Source: Mycobacterium sp. 1081908.1 (lineage in GTDB: Bacteria > Actinomycetota > Actinomycetes > Mycobacteriales > Mycobacteriaceae). From it: a DNA stretch of 64,000 nucleotides. This document shows, in pieces, positions 7,778 through 15,826 of this stretch. A program made the position numbers and the translations under genes. The notes beneath the pieces are model-generated. The model was not told the DNA's origin. It searched no databases and worked only from the letters and a program-made list of their open reading frames with translations. Location of the stretch: the NCBI RefSeq assembly GCF_001673535.1, contig NZ_LZLY01000034.1, positions 1-64,000 of the forward strand, in the 5' to 3' direction. The stretch's first letter is position 1, and each line of letters opens with the position of its first letter.

Positions 7778-7816
7778 CGCCGATATTAATCAGCAATTCG
7801 TTGACTTATATCGGCG
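7778..7816. promoter_or_regulatory. 39-bp inverted repeat upstream of the EthR-like gene
   Basis: CGCCGATAT at 7778-7786 is perfectly inverted as ATATCGGCG at 7808-7816 with 21 bases between. It sits 47 bases before the EthR-like start. EthR itself binds a long operator cooperatively, so a wide-spaced repeat fits autoregulation. No other close start would use it except the DUF1876 gene on the far side. Confidence 0.55.
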
Positions 7817-7862
7817 CGTCCATAAAGTAACGGTCGTGTCCTACCTCAGGCAGGCCGAGTAG

Positions 7863-8510
7863 ATGCACGCCTCCCGGGGCCGCCGTTCGGCGCATCATTC
7901 GGGCGACGACCGGGAACAAGCCATCCTGGCCACCGCCGAGCGCCTGCTGCAGGAGCGGCCGCTGGCCGATTTCTCCGTCGACGACCTGGCGAAGGGCGCG
8001 GGCATCTCCCGCCCCACTTTCTACTTTTATTTCCAGTCGAAGAACGCCGTGTTGTTGTCCCTGCTGGACCAGATGAACGGCAAGGCGCACGCGGCGCTTA
8101 CGGCGCTGACCGGCAAGCTATTCCGCGACCCCGCGGCGCTGTGGCGGGCGCGCATCGAGGCGTTCTTCGAGGTGTCGGGCTCGCACCGGGCGGTCGCGGT
8201 GGCGGGCGCCGCGGCGAAGGCCACCAACCCCGAGGTCCGGCAGCTGTGGTCGACGCTGATGCAGAAGTGGATCTCCCACACCACCGCGGCGATCAATGCC
8301 GAGCGCCGGCGCGGCGCCGCCCCCGACACCTACCCGGCCGAGGACCTGTCCGTCGCGCTGAACATGTTGAGCGAGCGGGTGATGGCCGCGACGTTCACCG
8401 CCGAGGAGCCGGCCATCCCCGAGGACCGCGTGATCGACATGCTGGAGCACATCTGGCTGGCCAGCATTTACAAGGCCGACGCCAAGGCGTGGGCGACTAG
8501 CGGTTTTTGA
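7863..8510 (+). CDS. TetR-family regulator, EthR-like
   Basis: The 215-residue protein closely follows M. tuberculosis EthR from memory: GDDREQAILATAERLL, DFSVDDLAKGAGISRPTFYFYFQSK (DNA-binding helix-turn-helix) and, in the ligand domain, LWSTLMQKWISHT and EHIWLASIYK. EthR represses the monooxygenase gene ethA. No such gene is adjacent here, so this is a paralogue with another target, perhaps itself or the convergent pca genes. The start ATG follows directly on a stop codon. Its last 14 bases overlap the end of pcaB. Confidence 0.9.
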   Translation: MHASRGRRSAHHSGDDREQAILATAERLLQERPLADFSVDDLAKGAGISRPTFYFYFQSKNAVLLSLLDQMNGKAHAALTALTGKLFRDPAALWRARIEAFFEVSGSHRAVAVAGAAAKATNPEVRQLWSTLMQKWISHTTAAINAERRRGAAPDTYPAEDLSVALNMLSERVMAATFTAEEPAIPEDRVIDMLEHIWLASIYKADAKAWATSGF

Positions 8511-9723
8511 GTACCCGCCCGGCGCGGTCCAGGCTCTGATCGATCAGCCGGTCGGCAGTGCCGAAGTACGTTGCCGACGGCGGCTTGCCCACCAGGTCGG
8601 AGATCGCGCGCTGTTCGCCGTAAACGTCCGCCGCGCCCAGGTTTTCGGCCATCCGCGCGCAACGCACCTCCAGCCCGGCCAGCAGCTCGCCGCACTGCGA
8701 CCCCGCGATGACGGTCCGCCGCACCAGCGTGCGCAGGGTGTCCCATTCGGCGTGCCACGGGCCGTCGGGCCGTTCGTCGTTGGCGAGCGCGGCGACCGTG
8801 TGCAGCGTCGCCGCCAATTGCGGCGCGGCGACGGCGGCCCGCCGGATCAGGATGGATAGCACCGGGTTGCGCTTGTGCGGCATCGACGACGATCCGCCGC
8901 GGTTTTCGCCCGCCGGCTCGCCCAGCTCGCCGATCTCGGGGCGGGCCAGGGTGACGACGTCCGAGGCGATGCGGCCCCAGGCGTCGGTGCAGCCGACGAA
9001 GGCATCCGCGGCCGCGGTGACCGGCGTCCGCGTCGTGTGCCAGGGCGGCCGGTCGCTGAGCCCCAAAGACGTTGCGACGTTTTGCGCCAGGCGATCGGAG
9101 ATCGCCGCGGGATCGGCCGCCCCGCCCAGCAGGGTCGCCAGTTCGGTGGTCGCGGGCCGGGTGCCGGCGGCGCCGCCGATCTGGATCGGGGTGACCAGCC
9201 CGGCGAGCCGCTCGTGGGCGTCGACGACGCCGTCCAGCCAGCGCGCCGCCTTGGCGCCGAACGTGGTGGGAGCCGCGTGCTGGGTGAGGGTGCGCGCCAC
9301 CATGGGCGTGGCCCGGTGCGCGGCGGCGAGGTCCGACAGCGTCGAACTCTGTTGCGCGAGTTGGGTTATGAGCTCGTCGGCGGCGGCGCGCACGCCCAGC
9401 ATCAGGGCGGTGTCCACGACGTCCTGGCTGGTGAGACCCCGGTGGATCCACGGCGCGACGACGGGCCCGGCGCGACCGCGCAGCAGCTCGACCAGGCCGA
9501 TGACCGGGTTGCCGCCGCCCTCGGCGCCGGCCGCGAGCGACTCGAGGTCGCCGTCACGCAGCCGGGCCGCCAGGTCCGCCCCGGCGCAGTCGCCGGGCGT
9601 CAGGCCGGCGGCGGCCAGGGCCGCCAGCCAGGCGGATTCGACCGCGACCATCGCCTGCAGCAGCGCGGCGTCCGTCATGTGCGTGCCGGCCCGCTGGTCG
9701 CCGGGCCACAGCAGGTTGGTCAT
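8497..9723 (-). CDS. pcaB: 3-carboxy-cis,cis-muconate cycloisomerase
   Basis: This 408-residue member of the fumarase/aspartase superfamily carries the signature GGSSSMPHKRNPV and TSQDVVDTALMLG. PcaB converts 3-carboxymuconate, the product of protocatechuate cleavage, to 4-carboxymuconolactone. ATG at 9721-9723 overlaps the pcaG stop as ATGA, so the genes are coupled. The following pathway steps (PcaC, PcaD, PcaIJ, PcaF) are not in the window. Confidence 0.93.
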   Translation of the reverse strand: MTNLLWPGDQRAGTHMTDAALLQAMVAVESAWLAALAAAGLTPGDCAGADLAARLRDGDLESLAAGAEGGGNPVIGLVELLRGRAGPVVAPWIHRGLTSQDVVDTALMLGVRAAADELITQLAQQSSTLSDLAAAHRATPMVARTLTQHAAPTTFGAKAARWLDGVVDAHERLAGLVTPIQIGGAAGTRPATTELATLLGGAADPAAISDRLAQNVATSLGLSDRPPWHTTRTPVTAAADAFVGCTDAWGRIASDVVTLARPEIGELGEPAGENRGGSSSMPHKRNPVLSILIRRAAVAAPQLAATLHTVAALANDERPDGPWHAEWDTLRTLVRRTVIAGSQCGELLAGLEVRCARMAENLGAADVYGEQRAISDLVGKPPSATYFGTADRLIDQSLDRAGRVLKNR

Positions 9724-10250
9724 CGCCGATACTCCAGGAACACGGTCTCGTTCGGGCCCTGCAGGTGGATGTCGAAACGGTATCCCGCGCAGCCGCTTTC
9801 GGGGATGCACACCAGGCCGGCCAACGCCGGGTCGGCCCTCACGTCGTCGTGGGGCAGGTAGGCGCGGGTGAACAATCGGTCCAGCAGGCCCCGCGCGACC
9901 ACGGCGAGCGCGAAGAACGGCGCCCGCCCGGCCTCGCCCGGGCCGGGCGTCACGGTGGTGAAGGCGTAGTGCCCGGCGGCGTCGGTCGCGCTCCGGCCCC
10001 ACCCGGTGAACGACGTTTCGTCGCGCCGCAGGGAGCCGGCCAGGTGCGGGATGCGGCCGGCGCCGTCCGCCTGCCACAGTTCGACCAGCGCGTCCGGCAC
10101 CACCTGGCCGGCGCCGTCGTAGACCGTGCCGTGCAGCCGGACCGCCCGCGGATGCCCGTCGCCGACCAGGTGGCTGTCACCGGGATACGGCAGGCCCAGC
10201 CCGAGGAAGGGGCCGGCCGTTTGCCCTGGGGTGCAAGCCAATTCAGCCAT
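9720..10250 (-). CDS. pcaG: Protocatechuate 3,4-dioxygenase alpha subunit
   Basis: The 176-residue protein has TPGQTAGPFLGLGL, LVELWQADGAGRI, FTTVTPGPGEAG and the C-terminal CAGYRFDIHLQGPNETVFLEY typical of PcaG. It pairs with PcaH to form the intradiol dioxygenase that opens protocatechuate between its hydroxyls; the alpha subunit lacks the iron ligands. It overlaps pcaH by eight bases and pcaB by four, showing tight coupling. Confidence 0.94.
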   Translation of the reverse strand: MAELACTPGQTAGPFLGLGLPYPGDSHLVGDGHPRAVRLHGTVYDGAGQVVPDALVELWQADGAGRIPHLAGSLRRDETSFTGWGRSATDAAGHYAFTTVTPGPGEAGRAPFFALAVVARGLLDRLFTRAYLPHDDVRADPALAGLVCIPESGCAGYRFDIHLQGPNETVFLEYRR

Positions 10251-11013
10251 CGTCTTGGGTCCAGGTCCGGCGGCCGCCGCAGACCACGATGTCCCAGCGG
10301 TAGCCGGTCGCGTACTCCGGCTCGGTGAGGTCGTGGTCGTAACGGGCGATCAGCCGCCCCCGGGCGGCGGGATCGGGGATCGACTGAAAGATCGGGTCTA
10401 GGTCGAACAGCGGGTCACCCGGGAAGTACATCTGGGTGACGAGGCGTTGCGTGAAAGCCGTTCCGAAGACCGAGAAGTGGATGTGCGCCGGGCGCCACGC
10501 GTTGCGGTGGTTGCGCCACGGGTAGGGGCCGGGCTTGATGGTCAGGAAGCGGTACGACCCGTCGGGCCCGGTCAGGCAACGGCCGGCGCCGACGAAGTTC
10601 GGATCCAGCGGGGCCGGGTGCTGGTCGAGGATGTGGCGGTAGCGGCCGCCGGCGTTGGCCTGCCAGATCTCGATCAGCTGGCCCGCCACCGGTTTCCCGG
10701 AGTCGTCGAGCACCCGCCCGGCCACGACGACCCGCTCCCCGATCGGCTCGCCGGGATGGCCCGCCGTCAGGTCGGCGTCGCGAGGGTCGACGTCGTGGGC
10801 GCCGAAGCACGGCGCGTGGCGTTCGAGCTCCTCCGGGTCGACGACCAACGCGGGACGTTTCGGATGGCGCAGGGCGCTGCTGCGGTAGGGCGGATAGTCG
10901 AGCAGCGGCTGCCGTTGCGGCCCGACCCCTCCAGCCGCGCCCCGATATTCGGCCGCGATGCGGACAATCTCCGCCGAGATGTCGCCCTGCGACGCGACAC
11001 ACTCGGGGTTCAT
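10243..11013 (-). CDS. pcaH: Protocatechuate 3,4-dioxygenase beta subunit
   Basis: The 256-residue catalytic subunit shows the non-heme iron ligands expected for PcaH: Tyr125 in GGRYRH, Tyr164 in GPYPWRNH, and His177 and His179 in RPAHIHFSVFG. The enzyme cleaves protocatechuate to 3-carboxy-cis,cis-muconate. ATG at 11011-11013 gives the usual length; the longer upstream frame is not needed. It is the first gene of pcaHGB and divergent from the MDR oxidoreductase across 83 bases. Confidence 0.94.
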   Translation of the reverse strand: MNPECVASQGDISAEIVRIAAEYRGAAGGVGPQRQPLLDYPPYRSSALRHPKRPALVVDPEELERHAPCFGAHDVDPRDADLTAGHPGEPIGERVVVAGRVLDDSGKPVAGQLIEIWQANAGGRYRHILDQHPAPLDPNFVGAGRCLTGPDGSYRFLTIKPGPYPWRNHRNAWRPAHIHFSVFGTAFTQRLVTQMYFPGDPLFDLDPIFQSIPDPAARGRLIARYDHDLTEPEYATGYRWDIVVCGGRRTWTQDDG

Positions 11014-11096
11014 GAGCTGTGACGCTACTCCCGCGGCAGCAGGCGATAGCTTCCGAACACCGAAATAACGCCCACAGCTGATCAGTTGAGGCGGGT

Positions 11097-12056
11097 ATGA
11101 AAGCAATCGGCTATACCGAGTTCGGTGGTCCCGACGTGCTGCGCGTGTTGGAGATGCAGGAGCCCCATGCGAGGCCTGGGCAAGTCCGAGTCCGTGTTCA
11201 GGCCGCGGCGGTCAATCCCGCTGACACCGCAGCCCGATCGGGCTGGATGAAACGCAATTACGCGCCGGAAACCCTGCCTGGAGGCAGCTATCCCGAGCCG
11301 CCCTACGTGACGGGCTGGGACTTCTGTGGTGTTCTCGACGAGGCCCCTGGTAGCGGGGCGATCGGCGTGGGAGAGCAGGTCATCGGGCTCGCACTCAGCC
11401 CGATGGGCAAGGTTGGCGCGTACGCGGAATACATCGTGACGGACGCGCGCTCGGTCGTTCGCGCACCGAGCAATGCCACAACCGTTGCGGCGTCGACCCT
11501 TCTGATGAACGCGCTCACCGCATACGCCATGCTCGAAGCCCTCGCCGTTCCCCGTGGCGGCATAGTCGCGGTGACGGGGGCGGCCGGAGCTCTGGGAGGC
11601 TACGCCGTTGAACTAGCCAAACATCAAGGGCTGCAAGTGATCGCCGATGCCGCCGAAACCGACGAAAAACTGGTCACGCGATTGGGGGCGGACATCGTCG
11701 TCCCCCGTGGTGACGGACTGGCCGAACACATTCGCGGCGCGATACCCGATGGAGTGGACGGTGCCGTCGACGCGGCGCTGTACACCGACGCCATCGTTCC
11801 CGCGATCCGGGACGGCGGCGCCGTTACCTCGGCGCGCCAGCATGCTGGCAGCAGCGAACGGGGCATCAGGTGGCACGTGGTCTCCGTCACCGACCACACC
11901 ACCCGCACCGATGTGCTCGGCAGTTTGCGCGATCTCGTCGAACAGGGCGTGTTGACCCTGCGCGTAGCGGACACGCTGCCCGCCACGCGGGCCGCCGACG
12001 CACACCGCCGGCTGGAAGCCGGCGGTGTGCGAGGTCGCCTCGTGCTCGCGTGGTGA
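11097..12056 (+). CDS. Zinc-independent MDR (quinone oxidoreductase-like) NADP-dependent enzyme
   Basis: The 319-residue medium-chain dehydrogenase has MKAIGYTEFGGPDVLRV, AAAVNPADTAAR, GWDFCGVLDE and the Rossmann motif VTGAAGALGGYAVELAK. It ends AHRRLEAGGVRGRLVLAW, as in quinone oxidoreductases. Structural zinc cysteines are absent. It probably reduces quinones or enones with NADPH in the cytosol. The substrate is unknown; a role in aromatic breakdown is suggested only by its divergent position beside pcaH. Confidence 0.9.
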   Translation: MKAIGYTEFGGPDVLRVLEMQEPHARPGQVRVRVQAAAVNPADTAARSGWMKRNYAPETLPGGSYPEPPYVTGWDFCGVLDEAPGSGAIGVGEQVIGLALSPMGKVGAYAEYIVTDARSVVRAPSNATTVAASTLLMNALTAYAMLEALAVPRGGIVAVTGAAGALGGYAVELAKHQGLQVIADAAETDEKLVTRLGADIVVPRGDGLAEHIRGAIPDGVDGAVDAALYTDAIVPAIRDGGAVTSARQHAGSSERGIRWHVVSVTDHTTRTDVLGSLRDLVEQGVLTLRVADTLPATRAADAHRRLEAGGVRGRLVLAW

Positions 12057-12082
12057 CGGCGAGCACCAGCATCGCCCCGCCG

Positions 12083-12568
12083 TTACAGGGCGCGAACCAG
12101 TGACGCCCTGCCCCGGGTGCGCAGCCTGTGCAGCGCCGAGCCGCGGTACTGCTCCATCTTCGCGGCCATCTTGTCGCCCAGCTCCTCGAGCTCGGCGTCG
12201 GTGATCTTCACCTCGGGCGGCGCGGGAATCAGGTCGCGCTCCTCCTCGTCGGCGTGCGCCTCCAGCACCGTCTTGAACGAGTTCCACTCGTCGGTGTAGC
12301 CGGGCGCGCTCTGCGGCGTCTTCAGCAGCACCGAAAGCTGGTCGACCACCTGCCGATGCTCGGCGTGGGCGACCGCGATCAGCTTGCTGGCGTCCTTGAG
12401 CGCCGGGTAGTACAGGTCGTCCTCGATGCGGAAGTGGATGTCGAGTTCGATGAGCATCTCGTCGAAAAGGTCATGGCGCTCTTCGCTGTTCACCGGCGCC
12501 TCGCTGACCTTGCGGCCGAGGCCCTTGATCACGACATGGTGCTCCTTCAAGACGTCATAGGCGTTCAC
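12083..12568 (-). CDS. Hemerythrin-domain protein
   Basis: A four-helix HHE protein of 161 residues. The likely di-iron ligands are His11, His45 and Glu49 (IHFRIEDDLYYP), His71 (AHAEHRQ), and His105 with Glu109/Glu110 (LEAHADEEERD). Such proteins bind O2 or NO or serve iron and stress functions. GTG at 12566-12568 overlaps the upstream Rieske gene's stop as GTGA, so the two are made together. Confidence 0.9.
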   Translation of the reverse strand: MNAYDVLKEHHVVIKGLGRKVSEAPVNSEERHDLFDEMLIELDIHFRIEDDLYYPALKDASKLIAVAHAEHRQVVDQLSVLLKTPQSAPGYTDEWNSFKTVLEAHADEEERDLIPAPPEVKITDAELEELGDKMAAKMEQYRGSALHRLRTRGRASLVRAL

Positions 12569-13503
12569 TTCGCTACCTCCTCGGCACGTACCTCAACCAT
12601 TCCGTCGGCCAACCTGGCCTCGTAGCACGGCAGCGGCGCCGCCGCGGGTCCGCGCAACACCTCACCGGACTCGGCCGCGAACCACGAGCCGTGCCACGGG
12701 CACACGACCCGGCCGCGATCGACCCAGCCGTCGGCCATCGGCGCGGCCAGGTGCGGGCAGAACTCGCCGAACGCCGACACCTCACCCGGTTTGGTTTGGC
12801 ACACAACCAATCCCACACCGTCGACCTCGACGCGGACCGGCTTTCCGTTCAGCGAGCTGGCGGGCAGCACCGGCGTCCACTCCGTGGCGCGCAGCCGCCC
12901 ACCCGAGCGGTCGATCCCGATGCCGGACTCGAACACCAGGGACCCGCCGAGGTAGCTGCCGCCGAGCGTGATCGCGTAGCCGAGTGCGGTGAGCGCGATG
13001 CCGCGGCCATGGCGGCCGCGGTGGCGGTCCCACCAGGATTGCGCGTAAAGCGCTGTGGCAGCGAGGTTCACCAGCCCGTGCACCAGCCCCACCCGGCGGT
13101 CCTCCTCGTGGGTGTGCTGCCAGTCGGTGGTGCCGGTGATCGCCGAGCCGACGCTGGCCAGGATCCCCACCCCCAGCGCGCGGGTCGCGAACCGCGACGC
13201 GTCGCGGACCTCGCTGGGCCGCTGGCCGGGCAGCAGGCTCAGCGCGTCCAGCGCCACCGTGGTGCCGAGCGCTCCGCTCGTCAGCGACGCCAGCGGCGGA
13301 TGAACCGGATGCCCCAGCCAGACGCCGTGCAGCGCGTTGGTGACGGTGTCGCGGGCGCCGCCCAGCGCGTTGTAGCCGAAGCTGAGCAGGTGCTCGAGGC
13401 GATAGCTCGGCCGATCCAGCCACTCCTGACGCCCGATAGCTGACAGCACCCGCGGTCCGAGTTCCCGCAGCCGACCAGCGGCCCCCCGGGACCGATCAAC
13501 CAT
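12565..13503 (-). CDS. DUF2231 membrane domain fused to a Rieske [2Fe-2S] domain
   Basis: The 312-residue protein has an N-terminal membrane region of DUF2231 type (GHPVHPPLASLTSG, with hydrophobic spans to about residue 190). A C-terminal Rieske domain supplies ligands Cys249 and His251 (CPHLAAP) and Cys268 and His271 (CPWHGSWF). It likely moves electrons at the membrane. ATG at 13501-13503 is supported by GAGGAAGG just upstream; an in-frame TTG at 13521 is rejected. It is coupled to the hemerythrin gene, suggesting a two-protein redox unit. Confidence 0.88.
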   Translation of the reverse strand: MVDRSRGAAGRLRELGPRVLSAIGRQEWLDRPSYRLEHLLSFGYNALGGARDTVTNALHGVWLGHPVHPPLASLTSGALGTTVALDALSLLPGQRPSEVRDASRFATRALGVGILASVGSAITGTTDWQHTHEEDRRVGLVHGLVNLAATALYAQSWWDRHRGRHGRGIALTALGYAITLGGSYLGGSLVFESGIGIDRSGGRLRATEWTPVLPASSLNGKPVRVEVDGVGLVVCQTKPGEVSAFGEFCPHLAAPMADGWVDRGRVVCPWHGSWFAAESGEVLRGPAAAPLPCYEARLADGMVEVRAEEVAK

Positions 13504-13531
13504 GAAACCGTCCTTCCTCAAATAAAGAGAT

Positions 13532-13563
13532 ATTCGCCGATACCACCCGTGAAATCGGCGAAT
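13532..13563. promoter_or_regulatory. Inverted repeat upstream of the Rieske/hemerythrin pair
   Basis: ATTCGCCGA at 13532-13540 is perfectly inverted as TCGGCGAAT at 13555-13563, with 14 bases between. It lies about 30 bases before the Rieske start, where it could act as an operator or as a hairpin in the mRNA leader. Confidence 0.5.
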
Positions 13564-13724
13564 GCCCCGGTGTTACGTCGCGCTCACACGTTCGGTGGGC
13601 CCGACGTGACAACCGTAGCGGCGCCACCCGGTCCGCCGGTTGTGTGACGCCTGTGAGTTAGCCACAAGGATGCTCCGAGGTCGCTGGTGTGGGGATTGAC
13701 CAGGCGGCCCAGGTGCGGGATTCT

Positions 13725-13754
13725 TGTTAGCAGAAGCCATTTCTGTATAACAGA
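13725..13754. promoter_or_regulatory. Operator-like inverted repeat before the ring-hydroxylating dioxygenase operon
   Basis: TGTTA (13725-13729) plus CAGAA (13731-13735) is mirrored by TTCTG (13741-13745) plus TAACA (13748-13752). Within it TCTGT and ACAGA form a smaller palindrome at 13742-13754. The site touches the ribosome binding site (AGAGGA, 13752-13757), so a bound repressor would block the operon. The IclR gene at 20196-20984 and the EthR-like gene are candidates. Confidence 0.5.
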
Positions 13755-13761
13755 GGACCGC

Positions 13762-15090
13762 GTGACCGACCTTCGTAGCGTTTTCGACAACGTGCGGCGC
13801 GGGATGATCCCCGCCCACATCTACAACGACGCGGAAGTGTTCGCGCTGGAAAGGGAGCGCCTGTTCGGCCGGGCGTGGACGTTCGTGGGCCACGAGTCGG
13901 AGATCCCGCACGACGGCGACTACGTGGTGCGCCGGGTGCTCGACGACTCGTTCATCATCACGCGGGGTTCCGACGGCAAGGTGCGGGCCCTGTTCAATAT
14001 GTGCCTGCACCGCGGCATGCAGGTGTGCCGCGCTGAGCTGGGCAACGCCTCCAACTTCCGCTGCCCGTACCACGGCTGGTCGTATCGCAACGACGGCCGG
14101 CTGATCGGGCTGCCGTTTCACCGCGAGGCCTACGGCGGCGACGAGGGGCTGGTCCGGGACGGCCAAAGCCTGCTTCCCGCACCGAGTTTCGCCAGTTACA
14201 ACGGGTTGCTGTTCATCAGCATGGACCCGGCGGCCGAACCGCTGGAGGATTTCCTCGGCGACTTCCGGTTCTACCTGGACTTCTACACCAGGCAGAGCAC
14301 GGACGGCCTGGAGGTGCGGGGGCCGCAGCGCTGGCGCATCAAGGCCAACTGGAAGATCGGCGCCGAGAATTTCGCCGGCGACATGTACCACACGCCGCAC
14401 ACGCACGCGTCGATCGTCGACATCGGCCTGTTCCGCGAGCCAAAAGCCCAGAAGCGCAAGGACGGGGCGACGTATTGGGCGCACCGCGGCGGCGGGACCA
14501 CCTACAAGCTGCCGCCGGGCGACTTCGATCGGCGGATGCGCTACGTCGGCTACCCCGACGAGATGATCGGCCGCATCAGGGAAGCGTGGACGCCGCGCCA
14601 GCAGCGGGTGGTCGGCGAGGACGGGTTCATGATCTCGGCGGCCACCTGCTTTCCCAACCTCAGCTTCGTGCACAACTGGCCGAAAGTGCGCGACGGTCAC
14701 GACGATCAGGTGCTGCCCTTCATCTCGATCCGGCTGTGGCAGCCGATCAGCGAGAACGAGACCGAGGTCTGTTCCTGGTTCGCGGTGGACTCCGCGGCGC
14801 CCGAGCCGTTCAAGAAGGACTCGTACAAGGCCTATTTGATGTGCTTCGGGTCGACGGGCATGTTCGAGCAGGACGACGTCGAGAACTGGGTGTCGCTGAC
14901 CACCACCGCGGGCGGCTCGATGGCGCGGCGGCTGCTGCTGAACAGCCGGATGGGGCTGCTCGGCGACGACAGCCCCGTGGTTGTGGCGCTGCCCGCCGAC
15001 GCGTTCCACGGGCCCGGGCGCGCCCAGGTCGGCTACAACGAGCACAACCAGCGCGAATTGCTCAAGCTGTGGGCGGACTACCTGCAATGA
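13762..15090 (+). CDS. Ring-hydroxylating dioxygenase large (alpha) subunit
   Basis: The 442-residue oxygenase has a Rieske domain (Cys81, His83, Cys101, His104; CLHRGMQ and CPYHGWSY) and a mononuclear iron site in ENFAGDMYHTPHTH (Asn203, Asp207, His210, His215). These enzymes add O2 to an aromatic ring to give cis-dihydrodiols. GTG at 13762 after AGAGGA is preferred over the longer frame. The downstream decarboxylase suggests an aromatic carboxylate such as phthalate, cumate or a benzoate. No dedicated ferredoxin or reductase gene lies in the operon. Confidence 0.93.
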   Translation: MTDLRSVFDNVRRGMIPAHIYNDAEVFALERERLFGRAWTFVGHESEIPHDGDYVVRRVLDDSFIITRGSDGKVRALFNMCLHRGMQVCRAELGNASNFRCPYHGWSYRNDGRLIGLPFHREAYGGDEGLVRDGQSLLPAPSFASYNGLLFISMDPAAEPLEDFLGDFRFYLDFYTRQSTDGLEVRGPQRWRIKANWKIGAENFAGDMYHTPHTHASIVDIGLFREPKAQKRKDGATYWAHRGGGTTYKLPPGDFDRRMRYVGYPDEMIGRIREAWTPRQQRVVGEDGFMISAATCFPNLSFVHNWPKVRDGHDDQVLPFISIRLWQPISENETEVCSWFAVDSAAPEPFKKDSYKAYLMCFGSTGMFEQDDVENWVSLTTTAGGSMARRLLLNSRMGLLGDDSPVVVALPADAFHGPGRAQVGYNEHNQRELLKLWADYLQ

Positions 15091-15605
15091 GAAAACCCCT
15101 GCCGTTCAACGACATTCGGCATCTGCGCGCGCACCAGTTCCTGGTCGACGAGGCCTACCTGCTGGACGCCCAGCACTACGACGCGTGGCTGGACACGCTG
15201 ACCGACGACGTCCGCTACGTCATGCCGGTCCGGGTGACGACCGCGCGCGGCGCCGGCTTCGACACGTCACCGGGGATGGCGCACTTCGACGAGGACAAGT
15301 ACTCGCTGACCCAGCGCGCGGCTCGCTTCGCCACCGAGCACGCCTGGACCGAGGATCCGCCGTCGCGGCTGCGGCACTTCATCACGAACGTGCGCGCGTT
15401 CGAGTGCGAGGACGAGGCCCATCTGCTCGTCGAGTCGGCCGAACTGCTCTTCCGCAGCCGCGGCGACGTCAACGAGAGCGCGCTGGTGTCGTGCGGCCGC
15501 GAGGACCTGCTGCGCCGGTGCGGCGATCGCTGGAAGCTGGCCCGCCGCAACATCTTCGTCGACGAGTCGGTGCTGCGGATGCAGAACCTGGCGGTATTCC
15601 TGTGA
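15087..15605 (+). CDS. Ring-hydroxylating dioxygenase small (beta) subunit
   Basis: The 172-residue protein has the beta-subunit fold signature: HQFLVDEAYLLDAQHYDAWLDTL near the start, DVRYVMPVRVTT, RLRHFITNVRAFE and LVSCGREDLLRR. It is structural and shapes the alpha3beta3 oxygenase. The start overlaps the alpha stop as ATGA, so subunits are made in step. Confidence 0.93.
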   Translation: MRKPLPFNDIRHLRAHQFLVDEAYLLDAQHYDAWLDTLTDDVRYVMPVRVTTARGAGFDTSPGMAHFDEDKYSLTQRAARFATEHAWTEDPPSRLRHFITNVRAFECEDEAHLLVESAELLFRSRGDVNESALVSCGREDLLRRCGDRWKLARRNIFVDESVLRMQNLAVFL

Positions 15606-15826
15606 ACGAACGCATCACGATCGCCAACGAATTCACCGAAGTCGTTGTCCAGCGGGTGGACACCCGCAACGGGTCGCGGCTGCTGATCAGCGCGCCCAAG
15701 ACCGGACGCTCGATTTCCCTCGACGCGCTCGAGATCGAGGCGCTGACCCGGCAGAACACCCGTACGCTGGCGGCCATGGTCGGCAATCCCGATGGGCCGC
15801 TGCTCCCCGACGAGGGAGAAGCATGA
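15602..15826 (+). CDS. Small conserved protein in the dioxygenase operon
   Basis: The 74-residue protein (TIANEFTEVVVQRVDTRNGSR and ISLDALEIEALTRQN) has no domain I can name. Small proteins of this kind accompany actinobacterial ring-hydroxylating dioxygenase genes. The GTG start overlaps the beta stop (GTGA) and its own stop overlaps the dehydrogenase ATG (ATGA), so it is certainly within the operon. A role in assembling or regulating the oxygenase is inference. Confidence 0.72.
   Translation: MNERITIANEFTEVVVQRVDTRNGSRLLISAPKTGRSISLDALEIEALTRQNTRTLAAMVGNPDGPLLPDEGEA

Noticed and set aside
13573..15087. Minus-strand open frame of 504 codons opposite the dioxygenase alpha gene
   Set aside because: The plus strand holds the Rieske and iron-site motifs; the minus frame has no recognisable domain.
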